DNA of 64,000 nt from Umezawaea tangerina (GCF_003002815.1 NZ_PVTF01000004.1:558001-622000), one strand, 5' to 3'. Counted from the stretch's first letter, positions 40,734 to 49,814 are shown. Made by a program: numbers and translations. Notes: generated by a model not told the origin, from the letters alone.

Positions 40734-43700
40734 CTACTGGAGGACGATCAGCAGGTCCCCGCCTTCGACCTGCTGCACGGCGCGCACCGCGAGCCGCTGC
40801 ACCGTGCCCGCCTTGGCGGCGGTGATCGAGGCCTCCATCTTCATGGCCTCGATCGTCGCCACGGTCTGGCCCGCCTCGACCTGGTCGCCCTCGGCCACCG
40901 ACGGCGTGACGACACCGGCGAACGGCGCGGCGACGTGGTTCTGGTTGCTCCGGTCCGCCTTCTCCGCGGCGGGGATCTCCGCGGCGATGGACCGGTCGCG
41001 CACCGAGATCGGCCGCAGCTGGCCGTTGAGCGTGGCCATGACCGTGCGCATGCCGCGCTCGTCGGCCTCGCCGATGGCCTCCAGGCCGATCAGCAGCCGC
41101 ACACCGGGCTCCAGGTCGACCGAGTACTCCTCCCCCGGCCGCAGGCCGTAGAAGAAGTCCTTGCTGCGCAGCACGCTCGTGTCGCCGTACTGCTCGCGGT
41201 GGGCCAGGAACTCCTTGGTGGGCGCCGGGAACAGCAGCCGGTTGAGGGTGGCGCGGCGGTCGTCGTCCAGCCCCCGCGCGTCGGCGTCGGACAGCTCCTC
41301 GACACCCTTGGGGGCCGGGCGGCCCTTCAGCGCCTTGGTGCGGAACGGCTCCGGCCAGCCGCCGGGCGGGTCGCCCAGCTCGCCGTGCAGGAACCCGATC
41401 ACCGAGGCCGGGATGTCGAACTTGCCGGGGTCGGCCTCGAACTCGGCGGGCGTGACACCCGCGCCGACCAGGTGCAGCGCGAGGTCGCCGACGACCTTGG
41501 ACGACGGGGTCACCTTCACCAGGTGGCCGAGCATCCGGTCGGCGGCGGCGTAGACGGCCTCGATGTCCTCGAACCGCTGGCCGAGGCCGAGCGCGACGGC
41601 CTGCGTGCGCAGGTTGGACAGCTGGCCGCCGGGGATCTCGTGCTTGTAGACGCGGCCGGTCGGCGAGGGCAGGCCCGACTCGAACGGCGCGTAGATCCGC
41701 CGGGTCGCCTCCCAGTACGGCTCCAGGTCGCAGACCGCCTCCAGGTCGAGCCCGGTGGCGCGGTCGGTGTGGTCGGTCGCGGCGACGATCGACGACAGCG
41801 CGGGCTGCGACGTCGTGCCCGCCATCGACGCCGCGGCGCCGTCCACCGCGTCCACGCCCGCCTGGATCGCGGCCAGGTAGGTGGCCAGCTGGCCACCGGC
41901 CGTGTCGTGGGTGTGCAGGTGCACGGGGAGGTCGAACTCCTTGCGCAGCGCGGTGATCAGCCGGGACGCGGCGGGCGCGCGGAGCAGGCCCGCCATGTCC
42001 TTGACGCACAGCACGTGCGCGCCCGCGCCGACGATCTGCTCGGCCAGCTTGAGGTAGTAGTCGAGCGTGTAGATCCGCTCGTCGGGGTCGGACAGGTCCG
42101 AGGTGTAGCAGAGCGCCACCTCGGCGAGCGCCGTCCCGGTCTCGCGCACGGCCTCGATCGCGGGCCGCATCTGCTCGACGTCGTTGAGCGCGTCGAAGAT
42201 CCGGAAGATGTCGATGCCGGTCTTCGTCGCCTCCTGCACGAACGCCGACGTCACCGCCGCCGGGTACGGCGTGTAGCCGACCGTGTTGCGGCCGCGCAGC
42301 AGCATCTGGAGGTTGATGTTCGGCACGGCCTCGCGCAGCTGCGCGAGCCGCTCCCACGGGTCCTCGGCGAGGAACCGCAGCGCCACGTCGTAGGTCGCGC
42401 CGCCCCACGCCTCCAGCGACAGCAGCTCGGGCGTCAGCCTGGCCACGTGCGGCGCGACGGCGAGCAGGTCCTTGGTGCGCACCCGCGTCGCCAGCAGCGA
42501 CTGGTGCGCGTCGCGGAACGTCGTGTCGGTGACGCCGACCGCGCGGCTGTTGCGCAGCCACGCGGCGAAGCCCTCCGGACCCAGCTCGTCGAGCCGCTGC
42601 TTCGACCCGGCCACCGGCTCCGCGCCGAGGTCCGCGAGCGGCAGCTTGTCGCGCGGGTCCACGCTCGCCGGGCGCTCGCCGTTCGGCTTGTTCACCGTCA
42701 CGTCGGCCAGGTAGGTGAGGATCTTCGTGCCGCGGTCGGCGGAGTGCCGGGCGGTCAGCAGGTGCGGGCGGCGCTCGATGAACGACGTGGTGACGCGGCC
42801 CTCGTAGAAGTCCGGGTCGTCCAGCACCGCCTGGAGGAACGGGATGTTCGTGGACACGCCGCGGATGCGGAACTCGGCGACCGCGCGGCGGGAGCGGGCC
42901 ACCGCGGCGGCGAACGTGCGGCCGCGGCAGGTCAGCTTCACCAGCATCGAGTCGAAGTGGGCGCCGATGGCCGTGCCCGCGCCGATCGTGCCGCCGTCGA
43001 GCCGGATGCCGGAGCCGCCGGGCGAGCGGTACGCGCTGATCACACCGGTGTCCGGGCGGAAGCCGTTGGCCGGGTCCTCGGTGGTGATGCGGCACTGCAG
43101 CGCCGCGCCGCGCAGCTGCACGGTCTCCTGGCTGAGGTTGAGGTCGGCCAGCGTGGAGCCGCTCGCGATGAGCATCTGCGACTGGACCAGGTCGACGTCG
43201 GTCACCTCCTCGGTGACCGTGTGTTCGACCTGGATGCGCGGGTTCATCTCGATGAAGACGTAGTTGCCGTTCGGGTCCAGCAGGAACTCGACGGTGCCCG
43301 CGTTGCGGTAGCCGATGTGCCGGGCGAACGCGACGGCGTGGGCGCACATCCGGTCGCGGATCTCCGGCGCCAGGTTCGGCGCGGGCGCGATCTCGATGAC
43401 CTTCTGGTGGCGCCGCTGCACCGAGCAGTCGCGCTCGAACAGGTGGATCACGTTGCCCTCGCCGTCGGCGAGGATCTGCACCTCGATGTGGCGGGGCTCG
43501 ACCACGGCCTGCTCGATGAACATGGTCGGGTCGCCGAACGCCGACTCGGCCTCGCGCATGGCCGCCTCGAGCGACTCGCGCAGCGTCGACGGGTCCTCGA
43601 CCCGGCGCATCCCGCGACCGCCACCGCCGGCGACGGCCTTCACGAACACGGGGAAGTTGATCCCCTCGGCGGCGGCGAGCAGCTCCTCCACGTCGGCCGA

Positions 43701-44111
43701 CGGCGCGGACGACTCCAGCACCGGCAGCCCGGCCTCGCGCGCGGCCGCGATGGCGCGCGCCTTGTTGCCGGTCAGCTCCAGCACCTCGGTCGGTGGGCCC
43801 ACGAACGTGATGCCCGCGTCCTTGCACGCCTGCGCGAGCTCGGGGTTCTCCGACAGGAAGCCGTAACCGGGGTAGACCGCGTCGACACCCGCCCGGCGGG
43901 CGGCCTTCACGATCTCCTCGACGGACAGGTACGCGCGGACCGGGTGCCCCGGCTCGCCGATCTGGTAGGACTCGTCGGCCTTCAGCCTGTGCAGCGAGTT
44001 GCGGTCTTCGTGCGGGAAGACCGCGACCGTTCCCGCGCCCAGTTCGTAGGCGGCTCGAAACGCCCGGATCGCGATCTCGCCGCGGTTCGCGACAAGGACC
44101 TTGCGGAACAT
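40734..44111 (-). CDS. pyc: Pyruvate carboxylase
   Basis: The protein has 1125 aa and carboxylates pyruvate to oxaloacetate (anaplerosis). The biotin carboxylase domain (1-460) starts FRKVLVANRGEIAIRAFRAA and holds the GGGGRGMR ATP loop and MNPRIQVEHTVTEEV. The carboxyltransferase domain (about 530-800) has TFRDAHQSLLATR and VHLHTHDTAGG. The biotinyl domain ends with ATIEAMKMEASI, whose Lys carries biotin. The ATG follows GGGAGGG. It is the full single-chain form. The divergent gap to a coiled-coil gene is 411 bp. Confidence 0.97.
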   Translation of the reverse strand: MFRKVLVANRGEIAIRAFRAAYELGAGTVAVFPHEDRNSLHRLKADESYQIGEPGHPVRAYLSVEEIVKAARRAGVDAVYPGYGFLSENPELAQACKDAGITFVGPPTEVLELTGNKARAIAAAREAGLPVLESSAPSADVEELLAAAEGINFPVFVKAVAGGGGRGMRRVEDPSTLRESLEAAMREAESAFGDPTMFIEQAVVEPRHIEVQILADGEGNVIHLFERDCSVQRRHQKVIEIAPAPNLAPEIRDRMCAHAVAFARHIGYRNAGTVEFLLDPNGNYVFIEMNPRIQVEHTVTEEVTDVDLVQSQMLIASGSTLADLNLSQETVQLRGAALQCRITTEDPANGFRPDTGVISAYRSPGGSGIRLDGGTIGAGTAIGAHFDSMLVKLTCRGRTFAAAVARSRRAVAEFRIRGVSTNIPFLQAVLDDPDFYEGRVTTSFIERRPHLLTARHSADRGTKILTYLADVTVNKPNGERPASVDPRDKLPLADLGAEPVAGSKQRLDELGPEGFAAWLRNSRAVGVTDTTFRDAHQSLLATRVRTKDLLAVAPHVARLTPELLSLEAWGGATYDVALRFLAEDPWERLAQLREAVPNINLQMLLRGRNTVGYTPYPAAVTSAFVQEATKTGIDIFRIFDALNDVEQMRPAIEAVRETGTALAEVALCYTSDLSDPDERIYTLDYYLKLAEQIVGAGAHVLCVKDMAGLLRAPAASRLITALRKEFDLPVHLHTHDTAGGQLATYLAAIQAGVDAVDGAAASMAGTTSQPALSSIVAATDHTDRATGLDLEAVCDLEPYWEATRRIYAPFESGLPSPTGRVYKHEIPGGQLSNLRTQAVALGLGQRFEDIEAVYAAADRMLGHLVKVTPSSKVVGDLALHLVGAGVTPAEFEADPGKFDIPASVIGFLHGELGDPPGGWPEPFRTKALKGRPAPKGVEELSDADARGLDDDRRATLNRLLFPAPTKEFLAHREQYGDTSVLRSKDFFYGLRPGEEYSVDLEPGVRLLIGLEAIGEADERGMRTVMATLNGQLRPISVRDRSIAAEIPAAEKADRSNQNHVAAPFAGVVTPSVAEGDQVEAGQTVATIEAMKMEASITAAKAGTVQRLAVRAVQQVEGGDLLIVLQ

Positions 44112-44522
44112 AGCGGCGTTCCCTCCCGGCTGGCTCGACTGGGTCGCTTTGTTTGAGTCAGCGGAACGTTACCGTGCGCTTCCCGCCCCTCGGGAGTTCC
44201 ATCCCACGTGACGGACGTCATCTCGATCGGTTCGCGGCACGGTCAAGTCGCGCGTGCGCCCCCGTCGTGAGCTGGGGCCATGCCCCGAGAGTGTGCCGCA
44301 GCGCAGGCCCGCGCGCAGCCCCTGGCGGTAGGGGTCCTGTTAGCGGCGGATCACCCGTCCGTTACCAACGGTCACCGAAAGCGGTGGAGGTTGCGTCGAA
44401 TGCAGTAGGTGTGGCCGTCTTCACGGCGGTACCCATCCGAAGGTCCGATGGGTTGCGCCAACGCGGTGGCGTTCACCGCATCGAATCACTAACAGGTCGG
44501 AAACCTCGGTAGTGTTGCCCAT
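44112..44522. other. Divergent gap between pyc and coiled-coil gene
   Basis: No gene was found in these 411 bases. Two inverted repeats are visible: CCGTT-ACC-AACGG (around 44358-44370) and ACCCATC (44431-44437) with GATGGGT (44447-44453). TAGTGT at 44511-44516 is a likely -10 box for a leaderless start of the coiled-coil gene. pyc has its own ribosome site, so its promoter should lie further left. Confidence 0.55.
44511..44516 (+). promoter_or_regulatory. Candidate -10 box for a leaderless coiled-coil gene
   Basis: TAGTGT ends 6 bases before the ATG at 44523, with no ribosome site between. Spacing and sequence fit an actinobacterial leaderless promoter. Confidence 0.45.
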
Positions 44523-45740
44523 ATGGCCGCGCCCGATGGGAATGGGCAGACAGCTGCCCGCACAGCTCACTTCGACGTCGTCCTGCGTGGTTACAACCAG
44601 CGGCAGGTCAACGAACGCGTCACCCGGTTGGAGTTCGACCTCAAGAACGCCAACCGCAGCCGTGACGCCGCCGCCGCCCAGGTGGCGGAGCTGTCGAAGG
44701 TGGTCGCGGGCACGAGAGCCGAGCTGGACAAGGTCAAGACGCAGCTGTCCAGCCTCGCGAACAGCCCCATCAGCGCCTCCAACGTGACCGAGCGCGTCCG
44801 CATCATGATGGGCCTCGCCGAGGAGGAGATCGCCGACATCCGCAAGGCGGCCGTCGACCACGCGAACGCCACCCGCGCCGAAGCCGACCGGTTCGCCGCC
44901 GAGCAGAAGGCCCTGCACCAGCGCAAGCACGGCGAGACCGAGGACCGGCGCAGGCAGCTGGAAGCCCAGCACCAGCAGCACCGCATCGACCTCGACCAGA
45001 AGTTCGAGCAGCGCAAGGCCGAGCTGGAAGCCGAGCACAAGGAGCTCCGCACCAAGCTCAACACCGAGCAGCAGGAGCTGAAGGCCAAGCTCTCCGCCGA
45101 GCACAACGCCCTCATGGCGGAGACGCGCGCGGAGACCGAACGGGTCACGACCGAGTACGACGCGAAGGCCGCCGACCTGGAGAAGAACCGGGTCGCCCTG
45201 GAGCAGAAGTACAAGAAGTACCACGACGACCTCGACAAGGAGTACGACGAGCTGCGCACCAAGCTCAAGAAGGAGCACGAGCAGCTCGTCGTGACGGCGA
45301 AGGTCGCGGCGGAGAAGATCGTCACCGACGCCGAGGCGCGCAAGGTCGCGGCCGAGAAGTCCCTGGCCGAGTCGCTCGCCGCGAAGAAGGCCGAGTCGGA
45401 GAAGCTGCTCGCCGAACTGGAGTCCGAAGCCCTGGCGAAGGTCGAAGCCCTCACGACGTCGGCGGCGGCACGGGCCGAGAAGACGGTGAAGGACGCGGAC
45501 GAGCACGCGGGGCGGCGGGTCACCGAGGCGAACGACCGGGTGACGGCTTTGCGGACCATGCACCAGACGTTGACGGAGCAGTTCGCGGCGGCGCAGGCGG
45601 CGGTGTTGCAGGCCGTGTCGGTGCTGGGGCCGTTGCCGGAGGATCCGCATGTGGGGTCTGGGAGTGCCGGGGCCAAGGCTGTGGATCCGGATTCGCCTAC
45701 GGCGAAGTTGCCGATCCAGAAGAAGGCCAAGGACGCTTGA
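44523..45740 (+). CDS. Long DivIVA-type coiled-coil protein
   Basis: The protein has 405 aa. Residues 17-40 (FDVVLRGYNQRQVNERVTRLE) match the DivIVA N-terminal lipid-binding block, followed by a coiled coil from about 25 to 355 rich in Glu/Lys/Ala with a rough heptad (EQQELKAKLSAEHNALMAETRA). A short Pro/Ser-rich tail ends it. Such proteins act as polar or filament-like scaffolds (compare Scy and FilP of Streptomyces); which one this is cannot be told. The start looks leaderless. The gene stops before a gap with two DnaA-box-like sites and a hairpin element. Confidence 0.82.
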   Translation: MAAPDGNGQTAARTAHFDVVLRGYNQRQVNERVTRLEFDLKNANRSRDAAAAQVAELSKVVAGTRAELDKVKTQLSSLANSPISASNVTERVRIMMGLAEEEIADIRKAAVDHANATRAEADRFAAEQKALHQRKHGETEDRRRQLEAQHQQHRIDLDQKFEQRKAELEAEHKELRTKLNTEQQELKAKLSAEHNALMAETRAETERVTTEYDAKAADLEKNRVALEQKYKKYHDDLDKEYDELRTKLKKEHEQLVVTAKVAAEKIVTDAEARKVAAEKSLAESLAAKKAESEKLLAELESEALAKVEALTTSAAARAEKTVKDADEHAGRRVTEANDRVTALRTMHQTLTEQFAAAQAAVLQAVSVLGPLPEDPHVGSGSAGAKAVDPDSPTAKLPIQKKAKDA

Positions 45741-45762
45741 GGGTTGGGCGGGTCGCTGTGAG

Positions 45763-45790
45763 TTGTCCACAGGGGCTGGGGTTGTCCACA
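45763..45790 (+). promoter_or_regulatory. Two direct DnaA-box-like sites
   Basis: TTGTCCACA occurs at 45763-45771 and 45782-45790 in the same direction, 19 bp apart, each followed by G. This nonamer is the preferred DnaA box of high-GC actinobacteria. Only two copies are present and no dnaA or dnaN is nearby, so this is not oriC; a DnaA-titration or regulatory site is possible. Confidence 0.55.
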
Positions 45791-45903
45791 GCTGAGGTGC
45801 GTGTTCCTCTTCGGAGCCCCTACCCCCGGTAGACTGGCCTCGGGGCCGTCCCCCGGTGAGGGTGGGGGATGTTATGGGTTCGCGCGTGTGAGGGACGGGG
45901 CTG

Positions 45904-46218
45904 CACCCCGGTCGCCGAGTGTTCTATGACCACTGCCGCTTGTCAAGACGATAAGGCTGTCTTGACAAGCGGCAGTGGTCATAGAGGTGGCTTCTCGTCG
46001 GGGTGCGTGGGGGGAGTGTGGGTGGGGAGGGCATCCGACGCTCCGCGACGGACACTGCATCCTCGGCTGCGCCGTCGGACAGGGCATCCTTGCTGCGCTG
46101 CGGACAAGGCCCCAGGCGCTCCGCGCCGGATGGGCGCTGGCGGGCTGCGCCCAACGACGGATCCTCGGCTGTGCCGTCGGAAGGGAAGGCATCCTTGCTG
46201 CGCGTTGGACTGGGCGGC
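45904..46218 (+). repeat. Dispersed hairpin element, copy C
   Basis: The hairpin has a perfect 27-bp stem (45923-45949 with 45959-45985) and a 9-base loop GATAAGGCT. The inner stem CTTGTCAAGAC equals copy A; the central 11 bases of the arm differ from A but stay self-complementary. The tail (45999-46218) has short hairpins such as CGGC-TGC-GCCG, GGCGC-TCC-GCGCC and GGGC-TGC-GCCC. Bases 45999-46053 match copy A exactly in inverted orientation, and two 30-base blocks match copy B. Confidence 0.87.
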
Positions 46219-46230
46219 TGGAGCCTGTGG

Positions 46231-47340
46231 TCACGGTAGGGGGCCGGTGGCGTAGCGGACTTGGCATTTGCCGGTGGAGTCGTAGTCGCTGGTGAGTTCG
46301 AGGACCTCGTGGCCGTCGGGTGAGGTGACCAGTGATGGGTGGTAGTTGGGGCAGTTGACGTCTCGTGCTTTGGGTACCGAGATGGGGGCGGGGGCTTCGT
46401 ACCAGGGGCCTTGGGTGTTGTTGTCGCTGATGAAGAGGGTGCTGCCGTTGCCTTCGTCGATCTTGCCGTCGGGGGTCATGAGCATCTGTCCGATGAGGAC
46501 GATGCGGCCGCCGGGGGCTAGTTCGATGGTGGGGGTGTGGGCGAAGTAGCGGCCGTTGCGGCTGTGCAGGCTGGTGCCGGGGTTGGTGGGGTCGCCCCAG
46601 TCCGAGCCGTTGGGGGAGGTGCGGAAGTGCGGTTCGCAGAAGTACTGGCCGCGTTGGCCGCAGATCTCGTAGGTCATGAAGTAGGTGCCGTCGGGAAGGC
46701 GGCGGACGTGGGGCATGCCGGGGCGGTAGCCGCGTGGTGTCAAGGCGACGGTGGTGATGCGGTCGGACCAGGTGGTTCCATCAGGCGAAGTGGTGCGGAC
46801 GAGCATCTGGCTGTGGTCGGGGGAGGTCTCGTCGGCGTAGTGGCAGACCAGGTGGCCGTCCGCGTCGACCGACAGCTCGGGTTCCCAGATGCCGTGGCCG
46901 TCGGGTGAGGTGGCGCAGGTGGACAGGTAGCGCCAGGTGGTGCCGTGGTTGTCGCTGCGCCAGATCCGCAACGTCATGCGGCCGCGGAGGTGGCCGGTGG
47001 TGCCGGCCCACAGGAGCGTGCCCTTCGGCAGCTTGCCGACGCGGCGGGGCAACTCGTAGAGGTGGGCGCAGCACAGGCCGCGGTCGGCCTCGGGGTCGGT
47101 GATGGTGGCGACCTTGCGGAACGTGCCGCCGTCGGCGCTGCGGTAGATGTCGGCGACACCGGTGCCGTCACCCCAGTGGTCGGCGCTGGCGACGATGTTC
47201 CCGTCGCTCAACCGGATCGCGTGCGGGTAGCGGGACTCGCCGTCGCTCAGCAGCTTCGGCTCACGGCTCGCGCGCGCGGGTGCGACCAGGACGGTGGTGA
47301 GCAGGAGCAGGACCAGTGGCAACGTGGGGATGCGGCGCAC
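46231..47340 (-). CDS. Secreted sialidase-like (BNR/Asp-box) protein
   Basis: The protein has 369 aa. A signal peptide (about 1-24, LPLVLLLLTTVLVAPARA) precedes a six-bladed propeller-like chain. Asp-boxes read SDNHGTTW and SPDGTTWS, with a weaker SADGGTFR. The early SRYPHAIRLSDGNIVAS resembles the first blade of exo-sialidases. GLCCAHLYELP and cysteines at CATS, CGQRG, CEPH, CPNY and CQVR suggest disulfides outside the cell. The start is GTG at 47340. The catalytic Arg triad cannot be fixed from the sequence alone, so another glycosidase or a sugar-binding role is possible. Confidence 0.75.
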   Translation of the reverse strand: MRRIPTLPLVLLLLTTVLVAPARASREPKLLSDGESRYPHAIRLSDGNIVASADHWGDGTGVADIYRSADGGTFRKVATITDPEADRGLCCAHLYELPRRVGKLPKGTLLWAGTTGHLRGRMTLRIWRSDNHGTTWRYLSTCATSPDGHGIWEPELSVDADGHLVCHYADETSPDHSQMLVRTTSPDGTTWSDRITTVALTPRGYRPGMPHVRRLPDGTYFMTYEICGQRGQYFCEPHFRTSPNGSDWGDPTNPGTSLHSRNGRYFAHTPTIELAPGGRIVLIGQMLMTPDGKIDEGNGSTLFISDNNTQGPWYEAPAPISVPKARDVNCPNYHPSLVTSPDGHEVLELTSDYDSTGKCQVRYATGPLP

Positions 47341-47451
47341 GGGCGGGACGCTAGATCACCGGATCGGGCGGATCGGGGCGCAACGCCAGACCCGAACGTG
47401 GGACCAGTTGGGCGATTTCGGCGGTGATCGGGTCGCGCCAGGCTGGTGGTG

Positions 47452-48990
47452 ATGACCACCAACCAGCACCGCCACCTGAACCAGGCCTTGATGGGCATCC
47501 CCCGTCGTTCGGAGAGCACCGACCGGTACACGCTCGCCACGACCTACGTCAGCGCGGGGTCGTTCTCCGCGATGCTGCACTCGACCGACCACCAGGTCCT
47601 CTACGGGCGGCGCGGTACCGGGAAGACGCACGCGCTGCTGTACCTGAGCGACCAGGTCGACCGCGCCGGGGACCTGGTGGTGTACCTGGACCTGCGCACG
47701 ATCGGCTCCGCGGACGGGATGAACGCCGACAGCGCGGTGAGCGCGGCGGTGCGCGGCACGCACCTGCTGGTGGACACGCTGGAAGCGGTGCACGACGAGC
47801 TGCTGGCGATCGCGGTCGACCAGGAGGTCGACCTGTTCGCCCCGCTGGACGCCTTGGCGGAGGCGGCGACCGCCGTGGAAGTGGTCGGCGAGGTCGAGCA
47901 GGAGTCCAAGAGCGGCGGCACCAGCGAGAGCAGGCACGGCTTCGAGGTGAGCGCGACGCCGTCGGCGAAGGTCACCGCGGAGCGCAAGCACACGGCGTCG
48001 GCCGAGCACCGCCTGCGGCGGACCGGGGTGGAGCGGCACCACGTGGTGTTCGGACCGCTCAGCCGAGCGCTGCGGGCCATCAGCAGGGCACTGGGAAGGC
48101 GGCGGCTGTGGCTGCTGCTGGACGAGTGGAGCAGCGTGCCGATGGACCTCCAGCCGCTGCTGGCGGACCTGCTGCGCCGCTGCGTGCTGCCGGTCACCGG
48201 CATCACGGTGAAGATCGCCGCGATCGAACGCCGCTCGCGCTTCGCCATCCCCGGCCCCGCGGGCGACTACGTGGGCATCGAGCTGGGCGCCGACGCGGCG
48301 ACCGCGGTCAGCCTCGACGACTTCCTGGTGTTCAACCGCGGCCGCACCGACGCCCAGGAGTTCTTCGGCCAGCTCTTCTACAACCACTCCCTCGAACGGC
48401 TGACCCGCATGCCCGACGCGACGGCACCGGCGAACCCGGCCGAGCTCGTCGCGCACGCCTTCCAGCCCAACGCGTTCGACGAGCTGGTCCGCGCCGCCGA
48501 GGGCGTCCCGCGCGACGCCATCAACATCGCCGCGCTCGCCGCGCAGAACGCCCACCGGGAGCCCATCGGCCTCGCCGACGTCCGCCGCGCCGCCCGCGAC
48601 TGGTACCTGCGAGACAAGCAGGCCGCCATCGACTCCATCCCGGACGCCCGCACCACGTTGCGCAAGCTCGTCGACGAGGTGGTCGGGAAACGGCGCTCGC
48701 GGACGTTCCTGCTGGAGCACTCCGCGGGCTCGGAGCACCCCGCGGTCGACGTGCTGTACGACGCGCGGCTGCTGCACGTGCTGCGCCGCGGCATCGTCGA
48801 CAAGCACCACCCCGGCACCACCTACGACGGCTTCGCCATCGACTACGGCTGCTACGTCGCCCTGCTGCTCGACGGCGAGCTGCCGTCGCGCCCGCGCCAC
48901 CGCGGCGGCTGGCTCACCTGGTCGCACGCCCTGCCGCCGGACGGTTTCGACTTCGGCGCGGAGGCGATCGACCTGTCCACGTTGGACTAG
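47452..48990 (+). CDS. ORC/CDC6-like AAA ATPase of unknown role
   Basis: The protein has 512 aa from the ATG at 47452; two GTG codons precede it in frame. Walker A is YGRRGTGKTH (51-60), Walker B LWLLLDEWSS (near 220-229). A region of about 60 residues (about 130-200) is charged and poorly ordered. The C-terminal third (around LAAQNAHREPIGLADVRRAARDWYLRDK) fits a winged-helix-like lid. Such ORC-like ATPases in bacteria occur alone or in conflict systems. The neighbours are a divergent sialidase and a convergent lipoprotein, so no operon supports a function. Confidence 0.7.
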   Translation: MTTNQHRHLNQALMGIPRRSESTDRYTLATTYVSAGSFSAMLHSTDHQVLYGRRGTGKTHALLYLSDQVDRAGDLVVYLDLRTIGSADGMNADSAVSAAVRGTHLLVDTLEAVHDELLAIAVDQEVDLFAPLDALAEAATAVEVVGEVEQESKSGGTSESRHGFEVSATPSAKVTAERKHTASAEHRLRRTGVERHHVVFGPLSRALRAISRALGRRRLWLLLDEWSSVPMDLQPLLADLLRRCVLPVTGITVKIAAIERRSRFAIPGPAGDYVGIELGADAATAVSLDDFLVFNRGRTDAQEFFGQLFYNHSLERLTRMPDATAPANPAELVAHAFQPNAFDELVRAAEGVPRDAINIAALAAQNAHREPIGLADVRRAARDWYLRDKQAAIDSIPDARTTLRKLVDEVVGKRRSRTFLLEHSAGSEHPAVDVLYDARLLHVLRRGIVDKHHPGTTYDGFAIDYGCYVALLLDGELPSRPRHRGGWLTWSHALPPDGFDFGAEAIDLSTLD

Positions 48991-49797
48991 CTACTTCGGC
49001 AGCTGGTCGGCCGGAACGGTCTCGGCGGCGGGTGGCGCGGCGACGTCGACGGCGGCACCCCAGTCGGTGAAGCGGGTGGTGGAGCTCTTGACGACCTTGC
49101 CGTTCTGCTCGAAGCGGTACTCGGCCTTGAGCGGGAGACCGGTGTCGTCGACCCAGGCGAACGCGCTGATGGTGACGCCGTACTCGGCGAGCTGGGTGTG
49201 CTGGAGCTGGAGGTCCGGGTCGTCGAGCAGCTTGGCGATCTTCACCGTGTCCACGGCGATGTCGTAGCGGGTGACCGGGGTGCCGTCGAGCTGCTCGGAC
49301 GCCTTGCGCAGCACCAGCGCCGCAGTCGGTTTCAGGTAGTCGAGCTCGGCGCCCGCCATGCCGCTGGGCCCGAAACCGCGCAGGAGCCCGGAGATCTCGC
49401 CCGCGTTGGCCTCGGTGTACTGCGCCCACTTCTTGCCCGTGGGCATCGCGGCACCGTCGAGGTGCGCGTACAGGCCGTCCTTCAGCACCACCAGGTCGAT
49501 CTTGCGGGCCGCGCCGCCGGTGTCGATGCCCATGGTGAACGCGCCGAACACGCCGTCCGCGGTCTGGCTGATGGCGCCGTCCGCGGTGTTGCGCACCTCG
49601 GTGGACGCGCCGTCGGAGGCGAAGCCGTCGGTGTGGAACCTGGCCGTCCTCAGCTCCCCGCGGCGCTGCGCGATCCGCTCGGCCAGCACCGCCAGCTCGC
49701 CCTTCACCTGCGAGGTCGTCGGCGCCGGGGGCGGCGGGGTCGACCCGCAGGCGGCGAGCAGCACGAGCGGGATGGCGGCTAGCAGTCGACGGCGCAC
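48991..49797 (-). CDS. LppX/LprAFG-type lipoprotein
   Basis: The protein has 268 aa. A signal peptide ends in the lipobox LLAAC (Cys17) followed by a Pro/Thr-rich spacer. The mature chain, TARFHTDGFASDGASTEVRNTADGAI and IDLVVLKDGLYAHLDG, fits the half-barrel of the LppX_LprAFG family, which binds lipids in the actinobacterial envelope (LprG carries triacylglycerides). It lies 17 bp after recG in the same direction and abuts the convergent ATPase gene with no gap. Which lipid it binds is unknown. Confidence 0.82.
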   Translation of the reverse strand: MRRRLLAAIPLVLLAACGSTPPPPAPTTSQVKGELAVLAERIAQRRGELRTARFHTDGFASDGASTEVRNTADGAISQTADGVFGAFTMGIDTGGAARKIDLVVLKDGLYAHLDGAAMPTGKKWAQYTEANAGEISGLLRGFGPSGMAGAELDYLKPTAALVLRKASEQLDGTPVTRYDIAVDTVKIAKLLDDPDLQLQHTQLAEYGVTISAFAWVDDTGLPLKAEYRFEQNGKVVKSSTTRFTDWGAAVDVAAPPAAETVPADQLPK

Positions 49798-49814
49798 AAG
49801 GAGTCGATGCTAGC

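Larger units (their letters stand above)
45741..46230. other. Convergent intergenic region with repeats and DnaA-like boxes
   Basis: These 490 bases between the coiled-coil gene and the sialidase contain no credible gene. They hold two TTGTCCACA boxes, an A/C-poor spacer, and the dispersed hairpin element copy C, whose tail stops about 10 bp from the sialidase stop codon. Confidence 0.8.

Noticed and set aside
45763-45790. Chromosome replication origin
   Set aside because: Only two DnaA-like boxes are present, with no dnaA, dnaN or AT-rich unwinding region.
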